Below, piece by piece: positions 37,901 to 45,804 of a DNA stretch of 64,000 nucleotides (positions are counted from its first letter, which is position 1; the number at the start of each line of letters is the position of its first letter). The DNA lies in the NCBI RefSeq assembly GCF_002140715.2, contig NZ_NGLE02000001.1, positions 858,501 to 922,500 of the forward strand. Direction: 5' to 3'. The notes beneath the pieces were generated by a model. The model saw only the letters and a program-made list of their open reading frames with translations, was not told the DNA's origin and searched no databases. The translations under genes and the position numbers were made by a program. This stretch comes from Enterococcus sp. 4G2_DIV0659 (lineage in GTDB: Bacteria > Bacillota > Bacilli > Lactobacillales > Enterococcaceae).

Positions 37901-40794
37901 GCAGTATTCGGTATATTTTCACCAATTTTTACTTTAGTGGAATCTGCTTTAACTTCAATAATAAATTGAACTTTTTGATTATTTGTCATTGGACTTAGTT
38001 CAGGGATTTTTGAAAAGTTTAGCTTTACTTTTTGTCCATTCACTTCAACAGCACCTTCAGGCAAGTCCACTGGAGTATTATTGATTATAAGTGAATACTT
38101 ATTTTGAATAATTAATTCATCCGGGATTGCATCTTCAATCATACCATTGTGCATAGCACCAGACTCAGGTGTTAAATTTGCGTCGATGGAATAGAAGAAT
38201 GATTTATCTGTGTATAGAACTTGTGCGTCTTCTTGATTCATTGTGATACTTGGATCTTCAGCGTAAACATGTTTTTTTAGTTGAACTTCTGGTGCAACTG
38301 TATTAGATACAGAATCAGATTGCTTATTGGGAGCTCCCCAACTCTCTGTATCAAAGTCGTTTGTTCTTGTCTGACTTGTTATCGTTGCATTATTCACTAA
38401 ACCTCCACTAGCAATTTTATCCACAGTTGTTTTAATTTCTATGATTAATTTTCTTGCATCTACATTTTGAGAAGAAATATATAAAATGTTATCAGGTTCA
38501 AATAACGGATCATCAGGATCAGCAAAATCGACGGTTAAATGTCCTTTATCGTCAATATGATAATGATAATCAGACCATAGATTGAATTCTCCATCTTTAC
38601 TAGTAAATATCTTAACAGCTGATAGATCAAGTTTATCAACTGTTAATCCCTCGGGTAATATGTCTTCAAAATGAGTGACTCTCAATTGAGCTGTTTCTTC
38701 TCCACCTGTTACTTCAAAAGTAATGCGATAAGTCAGATTCTCTCCAACATGAACTACTTCGTTCGGAATACTTATACCATTTCTAAATACTTCCTTTGTA
38801 ATTTTTGAAGCAGTTGCCGCATAAGGAAAAGCTTGTAATTGGCTCTGAGCTATAACTGAATTGGATGGTACACCTTTATTATCTACCCCCACTACACTTA
38901 CACCTATATCATAATTACCAATACGATTTCCAGCACCAATCGATGGTTCTAATACTTTCCAAGTTGTTTCCATCACAACCTGTTCCCCAGTGAGCAAAGG
39001 GCTATCTAGTTGATAGTTATAAGAAAGAGTATAACCAGTTTTACTATTGCCTGTCCAAATCTCACTTGCCTCTTTCTTTACCAGAGCTTCTTTCTTTCCG
39101 TCTACAAGTTTGTAGATCGACACATCTCCCACAAGTTCCATATTTTTGCTCGTTGAGTTTGAGCTAAAATTAAATTTTTCTGGCTGGCTTCCCTCTGTAT
39201 AAATAATCGTTTGGTGAGATGTGATTATATCATTAAAATGAGCTTTTTTGACAATATTGCCTTGACTATCTTGATAGTGTATATCCGTCTTAACTTGTGG
39301 AACAATCTTTTTCAATCCAAAACTAGTTATAAGCGGTGCTGTTCCGTCCGGATTGTACCAATTTCCAATAGATCCTACCGTAAAATTATAGTTACTCGTC
39401 TCATCGTCTGAAGTTAAGAAACCAAATGCTTCTGTTACCCTAATTGTATATACTTCACCTAATTTACCTAAATTTAGAAACACAACGCCATTCTCATCAC
39501 CATCATCCAGAAGACTGTAATTTTGAACGACTCCACTTCCAGAAGTTACCGTAAACTTAATATCTTTTCCTTTCAAATGAGAAGCTGAACCTTCTGTTGT
39601 ATCATAAAAAGCAATTGGAACAGGATTAGGAAAAACAGCTCTAGTGTCTATTGAACTTTGATAAATACTATTTGCTCCTACTTTGATTTCCAGTGGTTGC
39701 TTAAACAGATTTGACTGTCCATCCCCAGCAGCTTGAAAACTACTTTCAAAAGCAGTGTCTGTAGCACTTGATTTAAAATTGACTTTAGTTTCGATGGTAT
39801 ATATTGTTCCAACTTTAGACGGTTGAATTACAATTTGTTTTATATTAGTCGTATTAAGTTGAGCAACATCATTTTGATCTTTTACTGTAGTATCTGCTTT
39901 ACTTACCTCTCCCCAATCTGAACCTAGAACGAATGTAGTCCTATCAAGAGTATCGTTTTCCCAAGTAATGCGATATTTAAGACCTTTACTGTATTGTGAG
40001 GAATCAGTGATTTCTTCTGCTTGAGTTGACCAAGTTTGAGTAGTCTCATTCCATATTTCAAAAGTGGTATTTGTAGAAGCAAATATAGCTTCATCACCTA
40101 TAATCTGTTTTTTTAGATTATCATTACTTTTACCAACATCTCTTTCGTTTTGAGATTCTGAACTTTTGTTTATTACTTCTGCTTCATTTTCTTTTAACTC
40201 GGAAACCGTAACAACAAGCGGTTCTGACACCCCAACTCCAGTCGTTCTAGAAGAACTTGCCTGCACGTGATAGCTTCCAGCTTCTGTCGCTTCTATTACT
40301 AACCAAGCTTGATTATCTACAAATTGTGTGACTGGATCTTCCAGTACCGGTAGCGATTCACTTGGTTCACTGTCTGCAGTACTCTGTTCATCAGCAGATG
40401 TTTCTTTTGATTCAACAGAGGCCTTTGTCTGCCAGCTAACAATCACATTTGATGCTTCTTCACTATATGCGATTGAAACTGGATTTCCTGTATTTCTTTC
40501 ATTTGTTTGTTCTTGGTTTAAATGTAACCCATTAAGGTTTACTTGGACGGAAGTATCTTCTTTATTCGTTGTTTTCACACCAATAACTTTTACTTCCCCT
40601 TTTTCTAGTGTCATATTCGTAACTGGAACACCTTGTTCATCTATTAACAATAGATCTCCGACTGATGATTCAGCATGCGCGACAACACCAAATAAACTAG
40701 ACGTGATTACTTGAGTTATTAAAATTAGTAACATAAACCAAGTAGCTATCTTTTCTACTAATTTAACTTTTTGTTTTTGGTTCACCTCATACAT
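31939..40794 (-). CDS. Giant (2951-residue) repeat surface protein with sortase-type anchor
   Basis: The product has a long signal peptide (hydrophobic core near residues 19-37, ending VVAHAES), an N-terminal non-repetitive region (to about 690), about 15 DUF11-type beta-sandwich repeats of 130-160 residues, and an anchoring end. Repeats alternate between two kinds. One has VVENP/VKNT...PSEV and GLVYQ...TLKVNG; the other has VVTNGDENTG and GLEYVPGTTTING. The end carries LPNTS (2902-2906) and YPNTG (2915-2919), then a hydrophobic helix and RRKEQ tail, so a sortase should attach it, with YPNTGE as the likely but non-standard signal. DUF11 repeats with internal isopeptide bonds usually form long rigid stalks. 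A small lipoprotein gene lies 18 bases upstream. Confidence 0.88.
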   Translation of the reverse strand: MYEVNQKQKVKLVEKIATWFMLLILITQVITSSLFGVVAHAESSVGDLLLIDEQGVPVTNMTLEKGEVKVIGVKTTNKEDTSVQVNLNGLHLNQEQTNERNTGNPVSIAYSEEASNVIVSWQTKASVESKETSADEQSTADSEPSESLPVLEDPVTQFVDNQAWLVIEATEAGSYHVQASSSRTTGVGVSEPLVVTVSELKENEAEVINKSSESQNERDVGKSNDNLKKQIIGDEAIFASTNTTFEIWNETTQTWSTQAEEITDSSQYSKGLKYRITWENDTLDRTTFVLGSDWGEVSKADTTVKDQNDVAQLNTTNIKQIVIQPSKVGTIYTIETKVNFKSSATDTAFESSFQAAGDGQSNLFKQPLEIKVGANSIYQSSIDTRAVFPNPVPIAFYDTTEGSASHLKGKDIKFTVTSGSGVVQNYSLLDDGDENGVVFLNLGKLGEVYTIRVTEAFGFLTSDDETSNYNFTVGSIGNWYNPDGTAPLITSFGLKKIVPQVKTDIHYQDSQGNIVKKAHFNDIITSHQTIIYTEGSQPEKFNFSSNSTSKNMELVGDVSIYKLVDGKKEALVKKEASEIWTGNSKTGYTLSYNYQLDSPLLTGEQVVMETTWKVLEPSIGAGNRIGNYDIGVSVVGVDNKGVPSNSVIAQSQLQAFPYAATASKITKEVFRNGISIPNEVVHVGENLTYRITFEVTGGEETAQLRVTHFEDILPEGLTVDKLDLSAVKIFTSKDGEFNLWSDYHYHIDDKGHLTVDFADPDDPLFEPDNILYISSQNVDARKLIIEIKTTVDKIASGGLVNNATITSQTRTNDFDTESWGAPNKQSDSVSNTVAPEVQLKKHVYAEDPSITMNQEDAQVLYTDKSFFYSIDANLTPESGAMHNGMIEDAIPDELIIQNKYSLIINNTPVDLPEGAVEVNGQKVKLNFSKIPELSPMTNNQKVQFIIEVKADSTKVKIGENIPNTATITGTDKQENNKTDASSTVGVHFVYPPGELSIEKSVGKMANNQFEQLENKSPVKVGDTVTYKLIVKNTAAVGTIVRAVHAKDDVPKGLEIDQNSIKVKIFKENEERESQGTNLGTGQNLDVLIGDLMGGEWAEVTFNVVVTKNASGELKNIASASGKIDEVPNGPDIDKEAEQKPSTELGITPNPELSKTVSQKKAYKGQILTYTIVAKNENGAPIINGKISDRLPDEVKYVRDTTVVNGVKMDDTLFGWVTDVNNKDSFEYSGLTIDAEKTITITFDVEVITNEIKTDITNTAKLNGDYQVNKDTTETIEEKTASDDFETVRNAGKLSIKKEVSEVLEGSKDSVDKHDKVVKVGDIIEYKLIVENTVKEPSIIYNVKVTDTIPKGLIYQDNTLKVNGEVPTNGSKVEGNSLLVIIGEVTEKTEPIVITFDVKVTETALAITKNKAMALGETLEDPTNPDSNKIPQTPTSNEVLVHKQPDPIIKKEVIDPTNGNVFNGDEILYQISIANGTKENKALNGDLLNAKVTDDLDPNLEYVADSTTVGGTKISDTGVWTKGRNFSYTFNEAIPAGETRIITFKVRVSEDAKGKINNTATVIGEDKDKNELPKKDDTVDVTVYPKPGNLEIKKSVLNSNKKEIPNGVVAEDSIITYQLVIKNTVPGNSEVLNASIEDKIPAGLIYQKDTLRVVDKPDSVNVKELSISKAPETVKAVLDKLTGGQEVRIEFQAQVTKTAEAIIDNKGIANGQIVQTPGGEPSALDPVADKVTVYKAPDPQITKKVIEPVSKDVIKGSRVTYELVITNGDANTGELLNGKVKDELPDGLIYIPGTTKINGQPATPAQEASWSADKKTFDYDLPSPYLGGTKTTITFTVEVTKGDKLEEIGKPIPNNAFLTGEDKDKTSYTPEKGTDTITPVLKDGKLEIEKSVFKDTENMHNKVVSVNDIIEYQLVVKNTEELPSEVKNVVVTDNIPTGLEYQEGTLEFVGENISATGQVVDNILTAELNTLTQGQVVTIKFKVKVTEKAKGTIENVASAKGKVTPVDGESPIDITDNADEHINKAPAPKIEKSIVTPTKPIVTKGDQITYRLVVTNGDENTGVLKNGIVTDALVPGLKHVPNTTTMDGQPVEESSWTEETLTVHLPTVIKGGAEAITIEFKVVVDSNELGTVPNTAYVSGQDITESGSYTDEGNANIEVVPKAGELNLKKSVSKGNEDVHDKIIHVGDIVTYTIVVENPVTDPSEVRDIILKDTIPEGLVYQVGTLKVNGTQKSDSHVTDQNVTINLGLLKEKEQVVVTFDVKVTEVAKGKITNIASVSGTVTPPGQPEETLPEIEDTVENSKIPDPKIQKTVVDDGNNPIDQLKVIKGQEVTYQLVVTNGTETTGILYDGVVTDTLDSGLEYVSGSTTINGEKVTDEIAGWTGNQLTHKLPKEFAGGNKYIITFKVKVTRSELGLIANTGYVTGKDSEKSPTIDYDHSNKVDIEVIRGTADPSISKEVRSEDGIDDLNDTTVKAETTIQYNLIVENKNQEPSEIRNTIVTDTIPVGLTYIPGSLTLDNVSVGDEHVVGQQLTLDVGTLIEGQKKIISFKVVVTDEAKGISQNIAYVSGKTTDTTGSDKELSNIPSNPVTIHKPAAPDIKKSIVGKTEVTLGSDIVYKLEVSNGTQENGELLEGVVSDELPVGLTYKAGTTKVDQNPVSDKDIWKENKLSYRLSPNYKGGSVTIIEFVATVKELGTINNTATVSGTDFSKSSYNEVGTATVTVTAKPDPSIEKSVKRLDDQDFVTSPNETEVKVNDHLVYRLIVKNGTADAGTLFDPKVEDQLPKGLVYVPNSTTINGTTRLLDADHWKDNTFTYTRPSMAPGEVWTIEFEVKVIEATDKQQIKNSATLTGTDIGTMTYNDQSEVSVIAKVDPSVDPPIEENKDGLIDDPIKEANDPTIGQKLPNTSSKTKNTKRYPNTGELNEQLSWLGYVLVINLLIYYLFRRKEQDQLL
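32160..38850 (-). repeat. Alternating two-type DUF11 coding repeats in the giant gene
   Basis: About 15 diverged repeats of roughly 400-480 bases lie head to tail. From the third to the fourteenth they alternate A,B,A,B for six pairs, suggesting growth by duplication of a two-domain unit followed by divergence. Boundaries are approximate. Confidence 0.75.
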
Positions 40795-40812
40795 CCTTCT
40801 TTCCTTCTACCT

Positions 40813-41001
40813 TTAATTTGAAGAATCTTCAACAATAATCGTTGCTTCATTAGATTTTGTCTCTATTGTGGTCTCTATTGTTTTTTTTGATGTACTTTCG
40901 TTTGTCTTCTCTTTTTTACTTTGACAAGCTGAGAGTATAATTATCAAACTAAATAAAAATATTATCACTTTTGTCCATCTAAAAAAAATCCGTCGATTCA
41001 C
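40813..41001 (-). CDS. Small putative lipoprotein upstream of the giant gene
   Basis: The 62-residue product has a hydrophobic N-terminal segment ending in the lipobox LSAC (Cys near residue 26), followed by a short Lys/Ser/Thr/Glu-rich hydrophilic tail. The start is GTG with AGGAGG seven bases upstream. It is 18 bases from the giant gene, so the two are probably one transcript. Such a short lipoprotein may be a peptide source, since enterococcal pheromones are cut from lipoprotein signal peptides. It could also be an accessory for display of the giant protein. Function unknown. Confidence 0.65.
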   Translation of the reverse strand: MNRRIFFRWTKVIIFLFSLIIILSACQSKKEKTNESTSKKTIETTIETKSNEATIIVEDSSN

Positions 41002-41600
41002 CAAAACACCTCCTACTATTCAAATACATAACAAAAAAGCAGAGTGATTCACTATGCTCAACAAATAAGTCTAGTTCTCGAATAACAGATAAACACTCAT
41101 TTCTAAATATATGTAATTAACTCTGGCTTTCAGCCATATAATGAATGTTATTTCGATAATAAACCTATTTGCACGTATACCATTTTACACTATATTACGC
41201 TAATATATTTTTCACTTTTTTAACTATTTTAGAAAAAAATTGAAAAAAATAAATATCATGCAGATAAAAATACAATTATAATTAATGATAAAAAATACTA
41301 TTGATTTATGAAAAATAAAAAAAATCCAAACTAAACACTTATTTACATTGGTTTTCATTTGGTTTTCCCACTATAAATAATAAAATCCATCAATACATAT
41401 AATACATATAAATAACTAATGTATTTTTTAATAAATAAGTTATTAAAACCCAATACATTTAATTAGTAATTAGAATCACCTAGTATAAATATCAAATAAT
41501 AAAATTAATATATTTTACAGGTTTAATCTATTTCTCCTTTAGGCGCTGTATTTATTCATAGCAACACTCGTTTTCTCATTTTTTTAAAGAAAATGCGAAA
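41002..41600. other. Very AT-rich gene-free stretch
   Basis: No frame with a ribosome site was found. It contains several short A/T-only direct repeats around ATACATATAA and AATACATTTAA near 41390-41470, and must contain the promoter of the lipoprotein/giant operon. Confidence 0.5.
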
Positions 41601-41603
41601 TAT

Positions 41604-41632
41604 TTGAGAATTTAATTCAAAAGTGCTAATAT
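41604..41632 (+). promoter_or_regulatory. Strong promoter for a short transcript
   Basis: TTGAGA (41604-41609), a 17-base spacer and TAATAT (41627-41632) with an extended TGC before the -10 form a near-ideal sigma-A promoter, with no gene downstream before a terminator. Confidence 0.6.
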
Positions 41633-41638
41633 ATACTT

Positions 41639-41697
41639 GTTCTTAGTTTTTTCATATTGTGTTTCCCTTCATATAGTGTGTGTATGAAGGGTTTTTT
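41639..41697 (+). ncRNA. Candidate small RNA (~59 nt)
   Basis: The transcript predicted from the promoter at 41604-41632 would start near 41639. It would end at a textbook terminator: CCCTTCATA and TATGAAGGG with a nine-base loop, followed by T6 (41665-41697). It has no ATG with a ribosome site. The 5' part is U-rich and single-stranded. It lies between the giant surface gene and yebC. Ends are estimated from promoter and terminator only. Confidence 0.45.
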
Positions 41698-41783
41698 ATA
41701 TCATTAGATAGATTTCTACTGTTATCATTTCGGCTTCTTATCTAGAATGCACTCACATTCAAACATAGATTTTCGGCCAACAC

Positions 41784-41815
41784 AAAAAAGCCTAGAGGAA
41801 CTCCCACTAGACTTT
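41784..41815 (-). terminator. Terminator of yebC
   Basis: AAAGTCTAGTGGGAG pairs with TTCCTCTAGGCTTT and is followed by a T-run on the minus strand. Confidence 0.85.
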
Positions 41816-41841
41816 GCATACTATTTTATTCGTTGATAGTC

Positions 41842-42561
41842 CTATTCACCTAAATCGACATTGTGGTACACTTTTTGAACGTCATCAAGGTCTTCTAAAA
41901 CATCAATCATTTTTTCAAATTTTTCTAAATCTTCACCTGTTAATTCTACATCATTTTGCGCAATCATCTCTAATTCTGCTACTGAAAATTCTTCGATACC
42001 TTTTTCTCTTAACGCCTCTTGTACTGCATGTAAATCTTCTGGTTCCGTATAGACGATAATTTGACCGTCTTCTTCTGTAACATCGCGAACATCAATGTCT
42101 TTTTCCATTAAATATTCAAGAATGTCATCTGCATCATCGCCTGCAAAACCAATCACACCTGTATGATCAAACATATATGCCACAGCACCGCTGACACCCA
42201 TATTTCCACCATTCTTACCAAAGGCAGCACGAACATCAGACGCTGTACGGTTTACGTTGTTTGTTAAAGCATCGACGATGACCATTGAGCCATTCGGTCC
42301 AAATCCTTCATAGCGTAATTCAGAGTATTGCTCATCTCCTGAACCTTTTGCTTTTTCGATTGCTCGGTCGATAATATGTTTTGGTACATTATATGTTTTT
42401 GCGCGCTCGATAACAAACCGTAGCTTTTGGTTTGCTTGAGGGTCAGGATCACCCGATTTTGCTGCTACGTAAATTTCAATACCGAATTTTGCATATACTC
42501 GGCTGTTATTTGCGTCCTTGGCAGCTTTTTTCTCTTTAATATTTGCCCACTTACGACCCAT
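41842..42561 (-). CDS. YebC/PmpR-type protein
   Basis: The 239-residue protein begins [21 protein letters not shown] and contains [10 protein letters not shown] and MFDHTGVI, conserved in the YebC/PmpR/TACO1 family of three-domain proteins. The length and the N-terminus without SKW...KHS match the second, YeeN-like branch. Members were described as DNA-binding regulators and more recently as factors easing translation of proline-rich stretches, so the true role is debated. It is monocistronic. Confidence 0.92.
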   Translation of the reverse strand: MGRKWANIKEKKAAKDANNSRVYAKFGIEIYVAAKSGDPDPQANQKLRFVIERAKTYNVPKHIIDRAIEKAKGSGDEQYSELRYEGFGPNGSMVIVDALTNNVNRTASDVRAAFGKNGGNMGVSGAVAYMFDHTGVIGFAGDDADDILEYLMEKDIDVRDVTEEDGQIIVYTEPEDLHAVQEALREKGIEEFSVAELEMIAQNDVELTGEDLEKFEKMIDVLEDLDDVQKVYHNVDLGE

Positions 42562-42654
42562 ATTCTCACTTCGCTTTCATCCATTTTTATTTTTGATTGT
42601 AGTGCCTTTCTTATTATACTTGGCAATTGAACTTTTGTTAAGTGTTTTTTGCTT

Positions 42655-43824
42655 TTACGGTAGACGAATCGGAAAACGACCGAATCTTTGTTCAGAAATG
42701 TCTTTATTACCTAATTGGTAGATTTGATCGCTACGAATGTCCAAGGCTAACTGCGACTGTAAATCTTTAGATACCTTCGTTATCAATGGCAACTGAAAGT
42801 TTTTTTTCTCTTTACTCAGAAATTGTTGTCCTTTTTCTGTAAATCCTAGAACGCTTAGATAGCTTTGATTCCAAGTATTTTCTATATCTACTTGTCGTAC
42901 ATTATTTAAACTATATGTTGCCAGACGCTGCAATCGAGTCCATGTATAACGTTTGGTTTTTGCTTTTTCCATAAATGATAAAAAGGAATCCGAGCTTTTC
43001 GCTGCTTCTTGCAAGCGATATTCGATACCTTCTTTCATTTGATAAATTTCTTGCAATTCTGCGATTGAACTACTGATTAATTTGTATTTCAATAAAGGCC
43101 AATAATCCGACCAACTTACTAATGCCGTATTTGTTAAATCCAAAAGCACTTGCTGTGGTAAAACTGAGGAAATGGACTCCATCTCATTTGAAAAAACAGC
43201 TTGTCTGATAGCCGTTGCACTTGCAAATTCTTTATGTATTTTTGGATCGTGATAACCTGCTTGTTCTCTTTTTAAAGGATACAAACTCATGGGTCTTTCA
43301 TAAGAGGCGTTCTCTTTGGCATAGCTCAGACCTAAAATATGATTTGGCGAAGAAAAATCAAAGCTTGTCTCTGGATAAATTTGGCGAAAAACTTCGGTCA
43401 TTTGTTGCGGGTAACTCATGCCATTATTTTTGATCATTTGATAGGCTTGATCAATTTCTGACTGATGTTGATACACAAATTTACCAAACGCTTCATAGGA
43501 CGTATCTGCTTGATGATCTGTTCCAAAACACAACGAATTACACTGTAACGCTTGCAGTAATTTAATCCCGCCTTTAGCGAAATAATCGGCCGATTGCACT
43601 GAATAAGCAAACGGTAGTTCAATCACTACATCAACACCATGATTCAATGCTTCTTTTGCCCGTGTCCATTTATCAATAATAGCTGGTTCTCCTCGCTGTA
43701 AAAAATTCCCGCTCATCACAGCAATAACAACTTCTGCACCACTTAATTCTCGTGCCATTTTGGCATGGTACTGATGGCCATTATGAAAAGGATTGTATTC
43801 AACAATAATGCCACAGCTTTTCAT
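42655..43824 (-). CDS. tmcAL: tRNA(Met) cytidine acetate ligase
   Basis: The 389-residue protein has the [12 protein letters not shown] nucleotidyltransferase motif at the N-terminus and [11 protein letters not shown], and is full length for TmcAL (formerly YlbM). The enzyme uses ATP and acetate to form N4-acetylcytidine at the wobble position of elongator tRNA-Met. I chose the second ATG (43822-43824), with GGAG seven bases upstream; the first would overlap the ribosome site. It follows the repeat/terminator that ends the methyltransferase operon. Confidence 0.9.
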   Translation of the reverse strand: MKSCGIIVEYNPFHNGHQYHAKMARELSGAEVVIAVMSGNFLQRGEPAIIDKWTRAKEALNHGVDVVIELPFAYSVQSADYFAKGGIKLLQALQCNSLCFGTDHQADTSYEAFGKFVYQHQSEIDQAYQMIKNNGMSYPQQMTEVFRQIYPETSFDFSSPNHILGLSYAKENASYERPMSLYPLKREQAGYHDPKIHKEFASATAIRQAVFSNEMESISSVLPQQVLLDLTNTALVSWSDYWPLLKYKLISSSIAELQEIYQMKEGIEYRLQEAAKSSDSFLSFMEKAKTKRYTWTRLQRLATYSLNNVRQVDIENTWNQSYLSVLGFTEKGQQFLSKEKKNFQLPLITKVSKDLQSQLALDIRSDQIYQLGNKDISEQRFGRFPIRLP

Positions 43825-43884
43825 ACTCATTCTCCTTTAGATGTAACGTTTCTATTTAAATTCTACCATATTCTAAACAAAAAA

Positions 43885-44059
43885 AGTGGGTGGGACATAA
43901 CTCTTCGAGTCATATCCCACCCACGTGAAATCCGAATAAACGGTGGGAGCAGAAGCAATCCCTTCGGAAATAAGCTGAAATTCACAAAAATTTGAAGAGC
44001 AATTTTCGTTAATTCCTTCTTATTTCTCGGGATTAAACACTTCTGTCCCATCCTCCACT
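43885..44059 (-). repeat. Foldable repeat R3 with terminator
   Basis: The element is bounded by AGTGGGTGGGACA and TGTCCCATCCTCCACT. Inside are a terminator (GTGGGTGGGATATGACTC / GAGTTATGTCCCACCCAC then T7 on the minus strand, about 43881-43925). There is also a long imperfect arm pair (CGGAAATAAG ... CTTATTTCTCG and ACAAAAATT ... AATTTTCGT). It follows the methyltransferase gene. This is the fullest copy of the family also seen at 28.4, 31.87 and 57.5 kb. Confidence 0.75.
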
Positions 44060-44081
44060 CATTTTTGCTTCCTATTTTTGG

Positions 44082-44819
44082 TTACTTCTTACAAACAAAA
44101 AACCAGCGTTTGCTTTCTTCTGTCGGTGCTTCATCTGTGAAATCTGCATAAACTTCAACATCCATAAAACCAGCACTTTCCAACATCATTAAGTAATTTT
44201 CCATCGTATACGTTCGTTCTTGATGCAATTCATCTTGACGAATAAACACATCATCTTTTTCATGTTCTTTCACAAAGAATGTCAGAAAATGCTCAATACT
44301 ATGTTCTTTTTCGCCAGGATAGCTATCCCACAAAAAGGCAAATTCTTCTGTCTGATAATGATAGCTGTATTCTGGAAATACTTTATCTACTTGATAAATC
44401 GAGTGTACATCAAAAATAAAGACACCGTCATCCTCTAATGCTTGATACACATCATCAAATACTTGTTGGACTTCCTGGCGATTCGCCATGTAGCATAATG
44501 AATCAGAAAAACATGTAATTGCATGATATTGACCCATTTCAGATAAGTCCATCATATTCCCTTGAACAAACTGCACATGCACCTCTTCTTCAGCGGCACG
44601 TTTACTTGCCATCATCAGCATTTCTTCGGATAAATCCAATGCAGTAACAGTAAAACCTGCCTTAGCAAAATTAACTGCTAACGCCCCAGTTCCACAAGCC
44701 ATTTCTAAAACGTCCATTTTTCCTTTTGGCAAATGACGCTTTGAAAATTCTAACCATTGATCATACAAGCTATCATCCATGACTTCATCATAAACAAAAG
44801 CAAATGTTTCGTATGCCAT
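44082..44819 (-). CDS. Class I SAM-dependent methyltransferase
   Basis: The 245-residue protein has motif I VLEMACGTGALAVNFA, acidic loop ALDLSEEML and a post-I segment VQGNMMDLSEM. It fits the methyltransferase that regularly follows rsfS in Firmicutes. Substrate unknown. The ATG at 44817-44819 lies one base past the rsfS stop, so translation is probably coupled. It is the last gene of the yqeG-rsfS operon. Confidence 0.85.
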   Translation of the reverse strand: MAYETFAFVYDEVMDDSLYDQWLEFSKRHLPKGKMDVLEMACGTGALAVNFAKAGFTVTALDLSEEMLMMASKRAAEEEVHVQFVQGNMMDLSEMGQYHAITCFSDSLCYMANRQEVQQVFDDVYQALEDDGVFIFDVHSIYQVDKVFPEYSYHYQTEEFAFLWDSYPGEKEHSIEHFLTFFVKEHEKDDVFIRQDELHQERTYTMENYLMMLESAGFMDVEVYADFTDEAPTEESKRWFFVCKK

Positions 44820-44820
44820 A

Positions 44821-45177
44821 TTACTCGACCCAAGCGTGAAGATCAACCATTGGTGCGTCTGACCAAAGTTTTTCTAAGTTATAGAATGAACGTTCAGACG
44901 ATTGAAATACATGAACGATGACATCTCCTAAATCGATCAATATCCACTTACCGCCATCTTTTCCTTCTACTCTTTTCACTTCTACTTTTGCTTCTTCTTC
45001 TTTTTCAATAATTTCATCCACAATGGCATTGATTTGACGTTCACTCGTTGCTTGGCAAATCATGAAGTAATCAGCTAAAAGTGATATCTCATGCACATCT
45101 AAAGCGACAATTTCTTCTGCTCGTTTGGAATCAGCTGCTTTTACAGCGATTTCTAAAATCTTTTGACTATCTATGAT
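44821..45177 (-). CDS. rsfS: Ribosomal silencing factor RsfS (non-standard start codon)
   Basis: The product IIDSQKILEIAVKAADSKRA followed by EEIVALDVHEISLLADYF is a full-length RsfS (118 residues) that binds L14 and blocks subunit joining when nutrients are low. AGGAGG lies five bases before ATC (45175-45177), followed by ATA; no ATG, GTG or TTG is present at that place. Starting instead at the in-frame GTG before HEISLL would remove 27 conserved residues. ATC (or ATA) is therefore the probable start. It lies 36 bases after yqeK and one base before the methyltransferase. Confidence 0.85.
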   Translation of the reverse strand: MIDSQKILEIAVKAADSKRAEEIVALDVHEISLLADYFMICQATSERQINAIVDEIIEKEEEAKVEVKRVEGKDGGKWILIDLGDVIVHVFQSSERSFYNLEKLWSDAPMVDLHAWVE

Positions 45178-45213
45178 CGTTTCCTCCTAATTTTAAAAGC
45201 TCAACAGGCTTTA

Positions 45214-45804
45214 TCAGTTCTTTCCTACTACCCAATAATTATATGTTTCAATCGTTTTAGGGTAAATTTTTTGTTCTTGTTCAATAAGATGCATCAATGT
45301 ATGTTTTGTTTCATAAGCAACAGCCTCATCTAAATCAACTAATGCAATGTCACGGGCTTCTTTTACACCTGGAAAATGTCTTCCTGGTTCAATATAATCA
45401 GCAACGTAGATAATTTTATCCAGTAGACTCATCTTGGCAGCACCAGTTGTATGAAGACGAATTGCTTGTAAAATTTCTTCATCATCAATTTTAAGTTCTC
45501 TTTGAACCATACTAGCACCCACTAAACCGTGCCAAATCGCATTGCCATAATTTAGTAACTCTGGATCATACCCATCTCGTTTGATGATCAATTCAAATTC
45601 TTCATCGGGGCGTTCTTTGGCATAATCATGAGTTAGTGCTGCAATACTTGCCTTTTCTTCAGAAGCACCATATTTAGCAGCAAGTGCTATCGCCATTTCC
45701 TCTACCCCTAAAACATGCTTAAATCGCCGTTCACTCATATGCATCTGAACTTTCTGCATTAATTCTTCCCGTTTAAACGTGGTGTATTTTCCGCTAAAAT
45801 CCAT
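45214..45804 (-). CDS. yqeK: HD-domain Ap4A hydrolase YqeK
   Basis: The 196-residue protein has the HD phosphohydrolase pattern: RFKHVLGVEEMA for the first His, THDYAK for the HD pair, AIWHGLVGA and IRLHTTGAAKMS for further metal ligands. YqeK proteins split diadenosine tetraphosphate symmetrically. Its start overlaps the end of nadD by 11 bases, the usual Firmicute order nadD-yqeK-rsfS. Confidence 0.92.
   Translation of the reverse strand: MDFSGKYTTFKREELMQKVQMHMSERRFKHVLGVEEMAIALAAKYGASEEKASIAALTHDYAKERPDEEFELIIKRDGYDPELLNYGNAIWHGLVGASMVQRELKIDDEEILQAIRLHTTGAAKMSLLDKIIYVADYIEPGRHFPGVKEARDIALVDLDEAVAYETKHTLMHLIEQEQKIYPKTIETYNYWVVGKN

Noticed and set aside
33815..40714. Many plus-strand Ser/Val/Thr-rich frames opposite the giant gene
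   Set aside because: They are antisense images of the Thr/Lys/Glu-rich repeats, have no ribosome sites and resemble each other only because the coding strand is repetitive.
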